Source of the DNA: Kumtagia sp052180275
Lineage (GTDB): Bacteria > Pseudomonadota > Alphaproteobacteria > Rhizobiales > Rhizobiaceae
Reading direction: 5' to 3'
Assembly: GCF_052180275.1 (NCBI RefSeq)
Contig: NZ_CP197465.1
Coordinates: 2,914,001 to 2,978,000 of the forward strand
DNA length: 64,000 nucleotides
Shown here: one piece after another, positions 49,658 to 58,251 of the stretch
Numbering within the stretch: position 1 is the stretch's first letter
Layout: the number at the start of each line of letters is the position of its first letter
Notes under the pieces: model-generated
What the model was told of the DNA's origin: nothing
Seen by the model: the letters and a program-made list of their open reading frames with translations, nothing else
Database searches by the model: none
Program-made: the position numbers and the translations under genes

Positions 49658-49950
49658 GCAACATCGCCTGGATCGTCCTGTGGGGCGCGGCGCTGACCTA
49701 TCTGACGCGCATTGGCGGGCATCTCATCCTGTCGCGTTTCGAGACGGTGCATCCGCGCATCGAGGCGGCGTTGAACGTCGTTCCCGCTGCGGTGCTGACC
49801 ACGCTGGTCGCGCCGGCGCTGCTGACGGCAGGGCCGGCCGAGTTCGTTGCGCTGGTAGTAACGGCGATCGTGTCGTTGCGCTACGGCATGCTGGCGCTGT
49901 TCCTCGCCGGCGGGGCGACGCTGATTTTGCTGCGGCAGGTGATTGGATAG
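49654..49950 (+). CDS. azlD: AzlD-family branched-chain amino acid exporter subunit
   Basis: 98 residues from a GTG start overlapping azlC. Three to four membrane segments with LTRIGGHLILSR near the start and LNVVPAAVLTTLVAPALL in the middle, typical of AzlD. The small subunit of the AzlCD exporter. Confidence 0.9.
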   Translation: MSNIAWIVLWGAALTYLTRIGGHLILSRFETVHPRIEAALNVVPAAVLTTLVAPALLTAGPAEFVALVVTAIVSLRYGMLALFLAGGATLILLRQVIG

Positions 49951-49962
49951 AAGGAGGCGGCG

Positions 49963-50315
49963 ATGAGCGGGGAAACCAAAATCCTGCGCAAATGGACCGG
50001 CGTCGACCGCACTGCGGACGAGCAGGTCTATGTCGACTACATCAAGGCGACCGGGCTTGAGGACTACAAATCGACGCCGGGCAATCTTGGCTTCCAGATG
50101 GTGTTGCGCGCGCGTGGTGACGGCACCAGCGAAGTGACGACGCTGAGTTGGTGGACCTCGCTCGAAGCCATCAAGGCATTCGCCGGCGACGATCCTGAGG
50201 TGGCGCGCCATTATCCGAGGACGACAAGTTCCTGGTCGAGCGTCCGAAAAACGTCGACCACTATCGCATCGTGGCGGGTAGTGGGCCTGGGTGGGCGCAG
50301 GCCAATGGCATTTGA
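49963..50315 (+). pseudogene. Antibiotic biosynthesis monooxygenase-like protein, frameshifted
   Basis: Frame one reads MSGETKILRKWTGVDRTADEQ through WWTSLEAIKAFAGDDPEVARHYP and then turns to nonsense. One base earlier the frame continues sensibly: EDDKFLVERPKNVDHYRIVAG, ending at TGA 50313-50315. The junction is at about 50217, where CCGAGGAC probably was CCGGAGGAC, a loss of one G. The restored protein of about 117 residues looks like a small ABM-type dimeric alpha-beta barrel protein. Either a recent mutation or a sequencing error. The original frame stays open to 50430 and would run over the convergent gene. Confidence 0.75.
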
Positions 50316-50342
50316 GATGGAGCGGCGCTGCGGTGCCGCGTT

Positions 50343-50702
50343 TCATGCGGGCTGTGAAGGATGCGTGCGTGTCGCGGGGCCTTCGGCGCGAGCACGCGGT
50401 TTGGCCGCCCGGTCGGTTGGGTCCAGGTAAGCGATTTGATGCTTCTCGAGCGCTTTTCGGATGCTATCCGGCGTAACGCCCGTCAGCCCTTTCAGGTGCC
50501 ATGAAGACACGCCGTTGCGCAGGAGGATGAAGCGCGACGGATCGGTCTGTGCCAGACGCACATCGGCATCCGCCTGGGCAATTTCGGCGATCTTGATCAG
50601 CAGTTCCCAGTCTCTCGCCGCCATCACCCTGAAGACCCTCTTTTCGATCAGGGCGGCCTCTGCCTCTACGCGCAAGGTGCGGATGCTGCGGCGCGCGGTC
50701 AT
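50343..50702 (-). CDS. Hypothetical protein paired with a nucleotidyltransferase
   Basis: 119 residues, overlapping the upstream gene by four bases (ATGA). N-terminal helices (LRVEAEAALIEKRVFRVMAARDWELLIKIAEIAQAD) precede a possible helix-turn-helix-like segment SSWHLKGLTGVTPDSIRKALEKHQ. The C-terminal tail is basic and disordered. No family recognised. Strict coupling to the nucleotidyltransferase suggests that the two work together. Confidence 0.6.
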   Translation of the reverse strand: MTARRSIRTLRVEAEAALIEKRVFRVMAARDWELLIKIAEIAQADADVRLAQTDPSRFILLRNGVSSWHLKGLTGVTPDSIRKALEKHQIAYLDPTDRAAKPRARAEGPATRTHPSQPA

Positions 50703-51238
50703 CGGTCCTGGTCCCGGTCGATGTCGAGGAAAATGAGGTTCGCGGTGGCTTCTTCCCGATTTCGGCGTTGAGGGATCAGGCTGATGGCGTTCTCAATGTC
50801 GTCTCGCGAAATGTCGGTATGCTCCATCCACCAGGCAACATCTTCCAGGTCGCTTTCCGTGGCGCGCGCGAGTTTGGTCGCGACGATCAAAGCGGGCGGC
50901 GGCATGGCAACGCTGAGGTTACCGTAGGTCCCAAGCTGCATGGTCTGGAACGTAGGAGGGTACATCGTGATGCCTGGCCGCAGTATCTGCAGATAGATGT
51001 CCTCCGCGCCGATTTCGCCACGTGGATCGTAGCGCAGACCTGCAGCTTCCACAGCCTGTCTCATGTCACCCGGATCGAAGTCCGACATCGGATACCATAT
51101 ATCGATATCGGGCGTCTGGCGATCATCCTGCCCCGAAAGCATGCTTGCCGTGCTTCCAACAATGACGATTGTAGACGGTCGGCGCAGACGATCGCCAATT
51201 GCGATCAGTAGTTGTTCAATTTTCGCCCGGTCGATCAT
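50699..51238 (-). CDS. Nucleotidyltransferase-fold protein (possible toxin-antitoxin-like component)
   Basis: 179 residues starting MIDRAKIEQLLIAIGDRLRR. The segment IVIVGSTASMLSGQDDRQTPDIDIWYP carries the GS...DxD signature of the pol beta-like nucleotidyltransferase superfamily (similar to DUF6036/AbiEii-type proteins). Later LIVATKLARATESDLEDVAWWMEH fits the helical part with a conserved KLaR..E.DleD. Such proteins occur as toxins or as antitoxin-like partners, and others serve tRNA or antibiotic modification. ATG 51238 is chosen; the open frame continues into nonsense upstream. Confidence 0.65.
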   Translation of the reverse strand: MIDRAKIEQLLIAIGDRLRRPSTIVIVGSTASMLSGQDDRQTPDIDIWYPMSDFDPGDMRQAVEAAGLRYDPRGEIGAEDIYLQILRPGITMYPPTFQTMQLGTYGNLSVAMPPPALIVATKLARATESDLEDVAWWMEHTDISRDDIENAISLIPQRRNREEATANLIFLDIDRDQDR

Positions 51239-51278
51239 CTTCGAGTCCGGCCCATCCTGACTTGATCTCGACGGACCC

Positions 51279-53120
51279 TTAATGCGGCAGGTGGGGAAGA
51301 GGCGCCGCCGCTTTGTCCAGCCAGGCCAGGTTCTCGCCGTCCAGCATCGGACCGATCTCCGCCAGCACACGCGCGTGGTAGGCGTCCAGCCACTGCAACT
51401 CGTCCTTGTTGAGCAGTTCCGGCTGAAGCATGCGCCGGTCGAACGGCGCAAGCGTCAGCGTCTCGAAGCCGTGCATGGCGATGTCGCCGCCGGGAATTGT
51501 CGCCTCGGGCGTGACGACGATAAGGTTCTCAAGCCGGATGCCGTAGTGGCCTTCCTTGTAATAGCCCGGCTCGTTGGAGAGGATCATGCCGGGCAGCAGC
51601 TTTTGCGTGCCTGTCTTGGCGATGCGCTGCGGCCCCTCATGCACGGAAAGATAGGAGCCGACGCCGTGACCGGTGCCGTGCGCGAAATCCAGCCCGTGCT
51701 GCCAGAGCGCCGCGCGGGCGAAGGCGTCGATGTCGCAGCCGCGCGTGCCGGGCGGATAGCGCAGCATGGAGATGCGGATCATGCCTTTCAGCACAAGCGT
51801 GTAGCGCTCGCGCATCTCTTCGGTCGGCGTGCCGACGGGAACGGTGCGGGTGATGTCGGTGGTGCCGTCCTGGTACTGGCCGCCGGAATCGATCAGGAAA
51901 AGTTCGCCGTCGCCAAGCACGCGGTTGGTGGCGCGCGAGACGCGGTAATGCATGATTGCGCCGTTCGCACCCGAGCCGGAGATGGTCGAGAAGGAGACGT
52001 CGCGCAGCGGCATCTGCGTTTCCTCACCGACGGTGCGGCGGAAACCTTCCAGTTGCTCGACGGTCCTGATCTCGTCGATCGAGCCTGGCTGCTGGCGGTC
52101 GAGCCAGGCCAGCATCTTCACCATCGCGGCTCCGTCGCGGCGATGTGCGGCCCGCGAACCGGCGAGTTCGGCTGCGTTCTTGGTGGCGCGCGGGATGCGC
52201 GCCGGGTCCGCCGCCTCGACAACCGTGCCGCCATTGTCGGCGACGAGCAACCGCAACTGTTCAGCCGCTAGCACCGGATCGAGAGCGACGCGGGCGCCGG
52301 CCCTGGCAAGCGCCACGAGGTCGGCCTCCAGCGCAGAGGGCGGGCTGATGTCGGCAAGCTGTGTCAGATAGGCTCTCGGCTCGATCGGCAGCTTGCGCTT
52401 GTCGATGAAAATCCGGTGCGCGCCATCGGCGGCGAGGATGGCGAAACCGAGCGCCAGCGGCGTGTGCGGCACGTCGTTGCCGCGGATGTTGAAGGCCCAG
52501 GCCAGAGAGGAGGGGTCGGTGAGCACGGCATGGGTCGCCCCGTCGGCGGCGATTGCCGCTGCCAGCCGTGCCAGCTTTTCCTTGGCGAGCTCGCCGGCAA
52601 GGGCGTTGGGATGGATCTCAACGGGCTTGAGCGGCGCGTCGGGCTGGTCGGGCCACAATTCGTCGATCGGGTTCTTCTCCACGGCGACCAGTTCAGCGCC
52701 CTTGCCCTCCAAGGCGGAGCGCAGGGCCTTCACCTCGGAGATGGTGTGCAGCCAAGGGTCGAAGCCGAGGCGAAGCCCCTTGCCGGCGTTCTCCTTCAGC
52801 CAGTCCGGCGGTGGGTTGGCGATCAGGCTTTCGATGGAAAACACTGCCGGATCGACCTGCTGGCGCGCCTGCAAAGTGTAGCGGCCGTCGACGAACAGCA
52901 CGGCGCGGCTGCCGAGCACGATGACCACGCCGGCTGAGCCGGTGAAGCCGGTCAGCCATTTCAGTCGCTCCGAACGCTCGGCGACGTATTCGCCCTGATG
53001 CTCGTCGGAGCGCGGCACGATGAAGCCGTCGAGGCTTTTGGCGACCAGCCACTCGCGCAGTTGCGCCACGCGGCCGGCACCCAGCGTCGGATCACTTTCC
53101 TCGTCGAAGGTCTGGAACAT
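51279..53120 (-). CDS. pepP: Xaa-Pro aminopeptidase (M24B, aminopeptidase P)
   Basis: 613 residues: two creatinase-like N-terminal domains then the pita-bread catalytic domain. Metal ligands lie in LIDSGGQYQDGTTDITRT (two Asp), GTGHGVGSYLSVHEGP (His), and NEPGYYKEGHYGIRLENL (Glu). It removes N-terminal residues before proline. The start at ATG 53120 (MFQTFDEESDPTLG) fits the family; the frame is open to 53258 but upstream residues are not family-like. Usual length for the long M24B type. Confidence 0.92.
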   Translation of the reverse strand: MFQTFDEESDPTLGAGRVAQLREWLVAKSLDGFIVPRSDEHQGEYVAERSERLKWLTGFTGSAGVVIVLGSRAVLFVDGRYTLQARQQVDPAVFSIESLIANPPPDWLKENAGKGLRLGFDPWLHTISEVKALRSALEGKGAELVAVEKNPIDELWPDQPDAPLKPVEIHPNALAGELAKEKLARLAAAIAADGATHAVLTDPSSLAWAFNIRGNDVPHTPLALGFAILAADGAHRIFIDKRKLPIEPRAYLTQLADISPPSALEADLVALARAGARVALDPVLAAEQLRLLVADNGGTVVEAADPARIPRATKNAAELAGSRAAHRRDGAAMVKMLAWLDRQQPGSIDEIRTVEQLEGFRRTVGEETQMPLRDVSFSTISGSGANGAIMHYRVSRATNRVLGDGELFLIDSGGQYQDGTTDITRTVPVGTPTEEMRERYTLVLKGMIRISMLRYPPGTRGCDIDAFARAALWQHGLDFAHGTGHGVGSYLSVHEGPQRIAKTGTQKLLPGMILSNEPGYYKEGHYGIRLENLIVVTPEATIPGGDIAMHGFETLTLAPFDRRMLQPELLNKDELQWLDAYHARVLAEIGPMLDGENLAWLDKAAAPLPHLPH

Positions 53121-53334
53121 GGCCTGCGGTTTCCCCAGCGGATTCGAATGCGTGACCGTATCTTCAGGCACCCATTGTGGCAACGCGGGCGCGATGGTCC
53201 AGCACCGCCTGCCGACTGGTGTATGCAATTGTAGATGGCACCCATGCCGAATTCGCACTTGGGTAAAAGGTCAGCAGAACTTACCTTTCTTCCGTGGAGG
53301 ACATGACTGCGAATCCTGAACAAGGAAAACGCCT

Positions 53335-53511
53335 ATGACCACGAAAACCAGTTTTTTCAGATCCGCCTTCGATGCTTTCATGCAGGCGCGTGAAAAGCAG
53401 GCGGAACGCTATGTCGCTTCGGCCCTGCTCGGCTTCGACGACGAGACTCTGAGGTCGCACGGCTACAGCCGCTCCGAACTGCGGAAGCGCGCGGGCGCGT
53501 ATTATCTGTAA
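53335..53511 (+). CDS. Small DUF1127-like protein
   Basis: 58 residues, MTTKTSFFRSAFDAFMQARE to RKRAGAYYL, with AAGGAAAA in front of the ATG. The segment LGFDDETLRSHGYSRSELRKR resembles the DUF1127 core (L..LdD..L.DiGysR.dL), a family of small regulatory proteins, some of which bind RNA in phosphate and arginine control in Agrobacterium. The basic C-terminal end is typical. The match is by eye only. Confidence 0.65.
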   Translation: MTTKTSFFRSAFDAFMQAREKQAERYVASALLGFDDETLRSHGYSRSELRKRAGAYYL

Positions 53512-53558
53512 CGATCAGCGGCAAGTGGGCGTCACGAGCCCGCCAGGCCTGGGACCCT

Positions 53559-54431
53559 TCAGCGCTTGAGGTGCAGCGTCACCCAGCCCTCGCGGTGCAA
53601 GGTGCGCACATGCCGGAAGCGCTGGCCGCAATAGGCCGCAACAACTGCATCGCGTTGGCGTTCCAATATGCCTGAGAGGATCAGCGATCCGCCCCAGGTG
53701 ACATGCCGCGCCATCTGTGGCGCAAGCTGCATCAGCGGCCGTGCCAGGATGTTGGCGACGATCAGGTTGAACGGCCCGGCGAGGCCGAAGACCGGATGAT
53801 GGAAGCCCGGCGCGGTGGCGGTGCGCACCAGCGCGGGAACGCCGTTCAGCTTTACATTCTCGGCGGCCACCCGAACGGCGACGGGATCGATGTCGGTGGC
53901 AAGCACCGGGATATGCGCCATCTTTGCGACGGCGATCGCCAGCACGGCGCTGCCGGTGCCGAGGTCGAGCGCATTTTTCGGACGCTCGCGCCGGACGACC
54001 ATCTCGATCATTTCCAGGCAGCCGGCCGTCGTGCCGTGATGACCGGTGCCGAAGGCCATGCCGGCCTCGATCTCGATGGCGAGGTCGCCGATACGGCGGC
54101 GGTGGCGGTCATGCCCGCCATGGACGAAGAAGCGGCCCGCGCGGACTGGTTTCAGCCCTTCGAGCGAACGCGCAACCCAATCGATATCCGGCAGGTCCTC
54201 GCGCGAAAGGCTTTCCGGCCGTCCGTGATCGCGCAGAACGCCAGCCATCCGGCGTTCGGCATCGGACGGGTCACCGTCGACGTAAAGCGATATTTCCTCA
54301 AGGTGCTTGGCCTCGTCGAACTCGATCATGGCAAGCGGCAGGCCATCTTCCTCGAACTCGGCTTCAAGCGCCGGAAAGAGTTTTAGGCACGCCGTCTTGT
54401 CGGCGACGAAGAAAAACCGGGTCTGGCCCAT
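53559..54431 (-). CDS. prmA: Ribosomal protein L11 methyltransferase
   Basis: About 290 residues. SAM motif ALDLGTGSAVLAIAVAKM, with preceding GMAFGTGHHGTT and the NPPY-like NILARPL. It methylates several amino groups of L11. MGQTRFFFVADK (54431) is a better start than 54458 because GAGG lies at a suitable distance; the upstream start would overlap the SCO gene end by 14 bases. The two genes run in one direction and are nearly contiguous. Confidence 0.93.
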   Translation of the reverse strand: MGQTRFFFVADKTACLKLFPALEAEFEEDGLPLAMIEFDEAKHLEEISLYVDGDPSDAERRMAGVLRDHGRPESLSREDLPDIDWVARSLEGLKPVRAGRFFVHGGHDRHRRRIGDLAIEIEAGMAFGTGHHGTTAGCLEMIEMVVRRERPKNALDLGTGSAVLAIAVAKMAHIPVLATDIDPVAVRVAAENVKLNGVPALVRTATAPGFHHPVFGLAGPFNLIVANILARPLMQLAPQMARHVTWGGSLILSGILERQRDAVVAAYCGQRFRHVRTLHREGWVTLHLKR

Positions 54432-54444
54432 CAGGTTTGTCGCC

Positions 54445-55035
54445 TCAGCCTTCGGCAATCAGTCGCTTGAGTTTTGCAAGCGCCGTGTCGGGATCCTCGC
54501 CATAGGAGATCGTGCCGAAGATGCCGCCTTCGCGGTTGAGCAGCAGGACGGAGGCGGTGTGGTCCATCGTATAGTCGCCGCCATCCAGCGGCACTTTTCG
54601 CGCGTAGATGCCGAAGGCTTTTGCCATGGCGGCGACCTTTTCCGGGTCGCCGGTTATGCCGGTGATGCGGTCGGAGACATTGCCGACATAGGTGTCCATC
54701 GTCTCCGGCGTGTCGCGCTCGGGGTCGATCGAGACGAAATAGGCGCGGACGTCACGGCCGTCGTCGCCGAGCTTCTTCAGCCAGCTGTCCATTTCGACCA
54801 GCGTGGTCGGGCAGACTTCCGGGCAATGGGTGAAGCCGAAGAACACCGCCGACGGATGGCCGCGGAACGCCGCTTCGGAAATTTCGGCGCCCTTCTGGTC
54901 GAGCAGCGTGAACGGCGCGCCATAGGCGTCGCTGCTGTTCATCTGCCGATACCAGTCGAACGTCAGCCAACCGACGCCGGCAGCCATGACGACGAGGATA
55001 CCGACGAGAACAAATCGCATCATCTTCGATTGCAT
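54445..55035 (-). CDS. SCO1/SenC-family copper chaperone
   Basis: 196 residues. One N-terminal membrane anchor (FVLVGILVVMAAGVGWLTF) and a thioredoxin-like domain with the copper-binding CxxxC in FGFTHCPEVCPTTL and the conserved His in DHTASVLLLN. Helps build the CuA centre of cytochrome c oxidase or reduces its thiols. Located just before prmA. Confidence 0.93.
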   Translation of the reverse strand: MQSKMMRFVLVGILVVMAAGVGWLTFDWYRQMNSSDAYGAPFTLLDQKGAEISEAAFRGHPSAVFFGFTHCPEVCPTTLVEMDSWLKKLGDDGRDVRAYFVSIDPERDTPETMDTYVGNVSDRITGITGDPEKVAAMAKAFGIYARKVPLDGGDYTMDHTASVLLLNREGGIFGTISYGEDPDTALAKLKRLIAEG

Positions 55036-55089
55036 GGCGGTCTCAGGTTCTGGGCAAGAGGGAATGTGTAGCCGATGGCGACGAGGTTG

Positions 55090-55251
55090 TCAGAAGCACC
55101 AGGACATGCCGGACTGGATCATTGCCATGAAGATATCGGACCCTTGAGCTGCCCAGGCCGCGAACGTCGCTCCGGTCGTGGCCGCAAATGCCGTCGCTGC
55201 CGCGATACAGCCGGCAGCGCGCGGAACGTGGAATGCGGTTCGAGGCGTCAT
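55090..55251 (-). CDS. Small protein of 53 residues with Ala-rich hydrophobic core
   Basis: Too short for a standard gene list. The frame from ATG 55251 reads MTPRTAFHVPRAAGCIAAAT, then a hydrophobic Ala-rich middle, and ends AQGSDIFMAMIQ, SGMSWCF-stop. A single hydrophobic segment and the unusual WCF end suggest a small membrane or secreted protein. The upstream AAGG is distant, so translation efficiency is uncertain. It lies 54 bp before the SCO gene on the same strand and fits the composition of a real gene, not of a shadow. Confidence 0.45.
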   Translation of the reverse strand: MTPRTAFHVPRAAGCIAAATAFAATTGATFAAWAAQGSDIFMAMIQSGMSWCF

Positions 55252-55378
55252 TTGCTGAAAATAGCCTTGGGCGGGTCATAGCGGAAGGGGCCATGTTGAC
55301 GCTGCCGGTGCCGTCGCACTTGCATTCGCGCCGCTGTGGTCCCACGTCTGGTCTCGCCGTTCGCAACAGGAGAATTTT

Positions 55379-55867
55379 ATGCGCCCGCTCGCCGTACTGA
55401 TATCGGCCGCCGCCGTTGCCTTGTCTTCAGGGCTCGCCCAAGCCCAGCAGGTCGGCGAGGTCGGCGTCGACTGGCTCGGCAACGACATCATCGTCGAAGC
55501 AATCAAGGATCCGAAGGTCGACGGCATCACCTGCCATGTCTCTTATTTCGACCGCGGCGTGGTCGACCGGCTGCAGAAGGGCAACTGGTTCGAGGACCCG
55601 TCCGATTCCGCAATCTCATGCCGCCAGACCGGACCGATCACCATCCGCGACATCGATTTCGGCGAGGAGGGCGAGGAAGTGTTCAAGCAGGGGATCAGCC
55701 TGATCTGGAAGAAACAGGTGGTGAACCGCATCTACGACAAGGCCAACCAGACGCTGATCTATCTTTCGCATTCGCGGCAGGTGCAGGACGGGTCGGCCAA
55801 GATGGCGATCTCGACCGTGCCGCTCTATGGCCAGGAGGTGGTGTGGACCAACGGCAAGCCGCAGTGA
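55379..55867 (+). CDS. creA: CreA-family periplasmic protein
   Basis: 162 residues with a signal peptide (MRPLAVLISAAAVALSSGLAQA) and the CreA fold: VGVDWLGNDIIVEAIKDPKVDGITCHVSYFDRG and SDSAISCRQTGPI, both cysteines likely forming a disulphide. Function unknown in the family. ATG 55379 has a CAGGAG sequence upstream. The downstream acetyltransferase begins 38 bases later. Confidence 0.9.
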   Translation: MRPLAVLISAAAVALSSGLAQAQQVGEVGVDWLGNDIIVEAIKDPKVDGITCHVSYFDRGVVDRLQKGNWFEDPSDSAISCRQTGPITIRDIDFGEEGEEVFKQGISLIWKKQVVNRIYDKANQTLIYLSHSRQVQDGSAKMAISTVPLYGQEVVWTNGKPQ

Positions 55868-55905
55868 GGCTTGCCGACGGTTTCGCCGGCAAGTAGATCG
55901 CTGAA

Positions 55906-56547
55906 ATGGATATCGATCCAAATCTGCGCTTCAAAGATTCCGAACCCCGCATTCATCCGACGGCGGAGCTGAAATCTTGCAAGCTGGGGCGCTATGCGGT
56001 GATCGGCGAGCGCGTCATCCTGCGCGAGGTGAGCGTCGGCGATTTTTCCTATTTCGAGCGGCATGCCGAGGCGATCTACACATCCATCGGAAAGTTCTGC
56101 TCTATCGCCGCCAACACCCGCATTAACGCGCTGGAGCATCCGATCGAGCGCATCACCCAGCACAAGCTAAGCTACCGGCCGAACGAATATTTCCGCTATC
56201 TCGGCGTCGACGAGGCCTTCCGAAAACGCCGGCAGGGCAAGCAGGTGACGATCGGCCATGACGTCTGGATCGGCCACGGCGCGGTGGTGATGCCGGGCGT
56301 GTCGATCGGCAACGGCGCCGTGGTTGGTGCCAATGCGGTCGTCACGCATGATGTCGAGCCATACATAATCGTTGCCGGCGCGCCGGCGCGCGCGTTGCGG
56401 CGTCGGTTCGCAGACGATGCATGCCGCCGCATCGAAAAGCTGGCCTGGTGGGACTGGCCGGCCGAAACGCTGTTCGAGGCGGTTCCCGACATGCAGACAA
56501 TGCCGATCGAGGCATTTCTCGACCGCTGGGAAGCGCGGCTCGGTTAG
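55906..56547 (+). CDS. Phosphonate-associated hexapeptide-repeat acetyltransferase
   Basis: 213 residues, left-handed beta-helix transferase. Hexapeptide repeats run through VGDFSYFERHAEAIYTSIGKFCSIAANTRINA and VTIGHDVWIGHGAVVMPGVSIGNGAVVGANAVVTHDV, followed by the acceptor region YIIVAGAPARALRRRF. Family members with this pattern are found in phosphonate operons (the phn_thr family, TIGR03308). The adjacent phn genes at 58291-62510 support this. The acyl acceptor is unknown; aminoalkylphosphonates are a candidate. Confidence 0.8.
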   Translation: MDIDPNLRFKDSEPRIHPTAELKSCKLGRYAVIGERVILREVSVGDFSYFERHAEAIYTSIGKFCSIAANTRINALEHPIERITQHKLSYRPNEYFRYLGVDEAFRKRRQGKQVTIGHDVWIGHGAVVMPGVSIGNGAVVGANAVVTHDVEPYIIVAGAPARALRRRFADDACRRIEKLAWWDWPAETLFEAVPDMQTMPIEAFLDRWEARLG

Positions 56548-56667
56548 CCGAAGCCTTCATTTCCCACATCGAGTCCGTTGCGGCGCAAGCATGCGGCCGG
56601 CATTTTTCGGGAACCATCTCCACGCCCAAGGGTTGACGCCGCGAGGGACAAACAGAGGAGATTCTCC

Positions 56668-57156
56668 ATGAAACGCAGCCTCCTGTATGCCGCCTCCGTG
56701 GCGGCGATCACGGCTTTTGCAGTTCCGGCCTTCGCCGAGAGCCCGGCTCAAGCCAAGGATCCGGATTCCACCGGCCAGACCCAGATCAATCCCGGCGCGC
56801 AGCAATTCAACGCCGAAAGCGATACCGATACGATGACCACCGCCAGCATCGGCGACGTCCGTACCCTTACGCCGGTAATGGCAGCGGGCACGACGACCGC
56901 GGGCCAGATCCAGACGATTTCCACGATTTCGTCCGTGAAGGTGGTGCGGGTCGACGACTGGGCGAGCGCCGACAAGCAGGCGTTCGACGCAGCGATGAGC
57001 CAGAGTGCGGGACCTGTCGGCGACCTGCGCGCCGCTTTGGCGGCGAACACTGTCGTCACCACAAGGCTGACCGAACAGAAGGTCATGACCGACCATGTCG
57101 TGGCGAGCCAAGTCATGCCAGATGGGACCCTGGTCGTCTACACGTATGGCGGCTGA
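56668..57156 (+). CDS. Secreted hypothetical protein
   Basis: 162 residues with a clear signal peptide (MKRSLLYAASVAAITAFAVPAFAESP). The mature part has a Thr/Asp-rich linker then a conserved-looking domain with ISSVKVVRVDDWASADKQAFDAAMSQ and KVMTDHVVASQVMPDGTLVVYTYGG. Function unknown. AGAGGAG ribosome site 7 bases before ATG 56668. Followed by a strong terminator. Confidence 0.7.
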   Translation: MKRSLLYAASVAAITAFAVPAFAESPAQAKDPDSTGQTQINPGAQQFNAESDTDTMTTASIGDVRTLTPVMAAGTTTAGQIQTISTISSVKVVRVDDWASADKQAFDAAMSQSAGPVGDLRAALAANTVVTTRLTEQKVMTDHVVASQVMPDGTLVVYTYGG

Positions 57157-57187
57157 CATTTAGCCATCTCTCTTGCGCGATGACTGT

Positions 57188-57205
57188 GCCGGCCTTCGGG
57201 CCGGC
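57188..57205 (+). terminator. Rho-independent terminator
   Basis: GCCGGCC, loop TTCG, GGCCGGC, then a six-T run. It lies between the secreted protein and the convergent LysR gene. Confidence 0.9.
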
Positions 57206-57228
57206 ATTTTTTCGCGCGTGGCCGCCCG

Positions 57229-58098
57229 CTAACCTGCCGCCGCTGACCGGGCTATGTCGAGGAAGGCACGCACCAGCTTGCCGCCGCTGCGCTCGGTGAG
57301 GCAGATCAGCGCCTCGTCCATCAGCAAACCCGGCGCGTCGATCGGAATTTTTACCAGCCGGGAATCCTGTCCGAACTCGGCGGCCGAGACAAAGCCGATG
57401 CCGGCGCCGGGGGCGACGATCTCGCGCACGGCCTCGCGGCCCTCGGCCTCGATCATCGGCTTGAGTTCCACGCCAGCCTCCGCCGCGCCGTCCTCCAGCT
57501 TTCGGCGGGTTTTCGAGCCGCGCTCGCGCATGACCAGCGGCAGGTTGGACAGTTCGTGGAAGGTGAGGGATTTCTTGTGTGCCACTGGATTATCGATCGC
57601 CGCGAAGGCGACGATCGGCGTCGCGTTCAGCTTGACGATATCGAAGTCGCGGCTTGACGGGATTTCGCCGAGCACGCCGAGGTCCGCGTCGTAGCTGTAG
57701 AGGCTTTCGATCACGCTTTCCGTGTTGCCGGCGCGAACCGAGATTTTGACGCCCGGATATTTGCGCCGGAATTCAGCGAGGATTTGCAGCAGATGATGGG
57801 CGGCGTCGGCGACGATGCGCAGCGTGCCGGCGCGAAAGGCGCGCGATTCCGACAGGAGTTCCAGAGCCTGCTGCTCGTTGTCGAACATGCGGCGGGTGAT
57901 GACCAGCAGCTTTTCACCGGCCGGCGTGAGCAAAACCTGCTTGCGCTGCCGGTTGAACAGCAGCACGTCATATTCCTCTTCCAGCTTGCGCACCTGGTCG
58001 GAGATCGCCGGCTGGGTGAGCAGGAGTTCTTCCGCCGCGCGCGAAAACCCGCCGGAGATGGCGACGTAGTGAAATGCCCGGAGTTGGACGTAGCGCAT
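57229..58098 (-). CDS. LysR-family regulator of the phosphonate operon
   Basis: 289 residues. N-terminal helix-turn-helix with AFHYVAISGGFSRAAEELLLTQPAISDQVRKLEEEYDVLLF, then the inducer-binding domain. Divergent from phnW with a 192-bp intergenic region that contains inverted repeats. In several bacteria a LysR protein beside phnW/phnA responds to a phosphonate such as 2-aminoethylphosphonate; that assignment is by context. Confidence 0.9.
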   Translation of the reverse strand: MRYVQLRAFHYVAISGGFSRAAEELLLTQPAISDQVRKLEEEYDVLLFNRQRKQVLLTPAGEKLLVITRRMFDNEQQALELLSESRAFRAGTLRIVADAAHHLLQILAEFRRKYPGVKISVRAGNTESVIESLYSYDADLGVLGEIPSSRDFDIVKLNATPIVAFAAIDNPVAHKKSLTFHELSNLPLVMRERGSKTRRKLEDGAAEAGVELKPMIEAEGREAVREIVAPGAGIGFVSAAEFGQDSRLVKIPIDAPGLLMDEALICLTERSGGKLVRAFLDIARSAAAG

Positions 58099-58205
58099 CG
58101 TATCTCCTTGCCGAGTCCGGCGGAACGGCTGCGATGGGCGCTTGCGATCGGCAAGGGAACGTGCCCAGATCGGCGAAACGCTTGGTAGTCGTTTTTCCAG
58201 TCAAA

Positions 58206-58251
58206 CTTATAGATCGATACAAAATAACGATTTTACAGATAGATCGGTAAG
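58206..58251. promoter_or_regulatory. Candidate LysR operator upstream of phnW
   Basis: CTTATAGATCGATA at 58206-58219 and its inverted partner GATAGATCGGTAAG at 58238-58251 face each other. Both arms share CTTAxxGATCxAT, and the middle 18 bases are AT-rich. This fits a LysR binding region. It ends about 40 bp before the phnW start codon. Confidence 0.55.
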
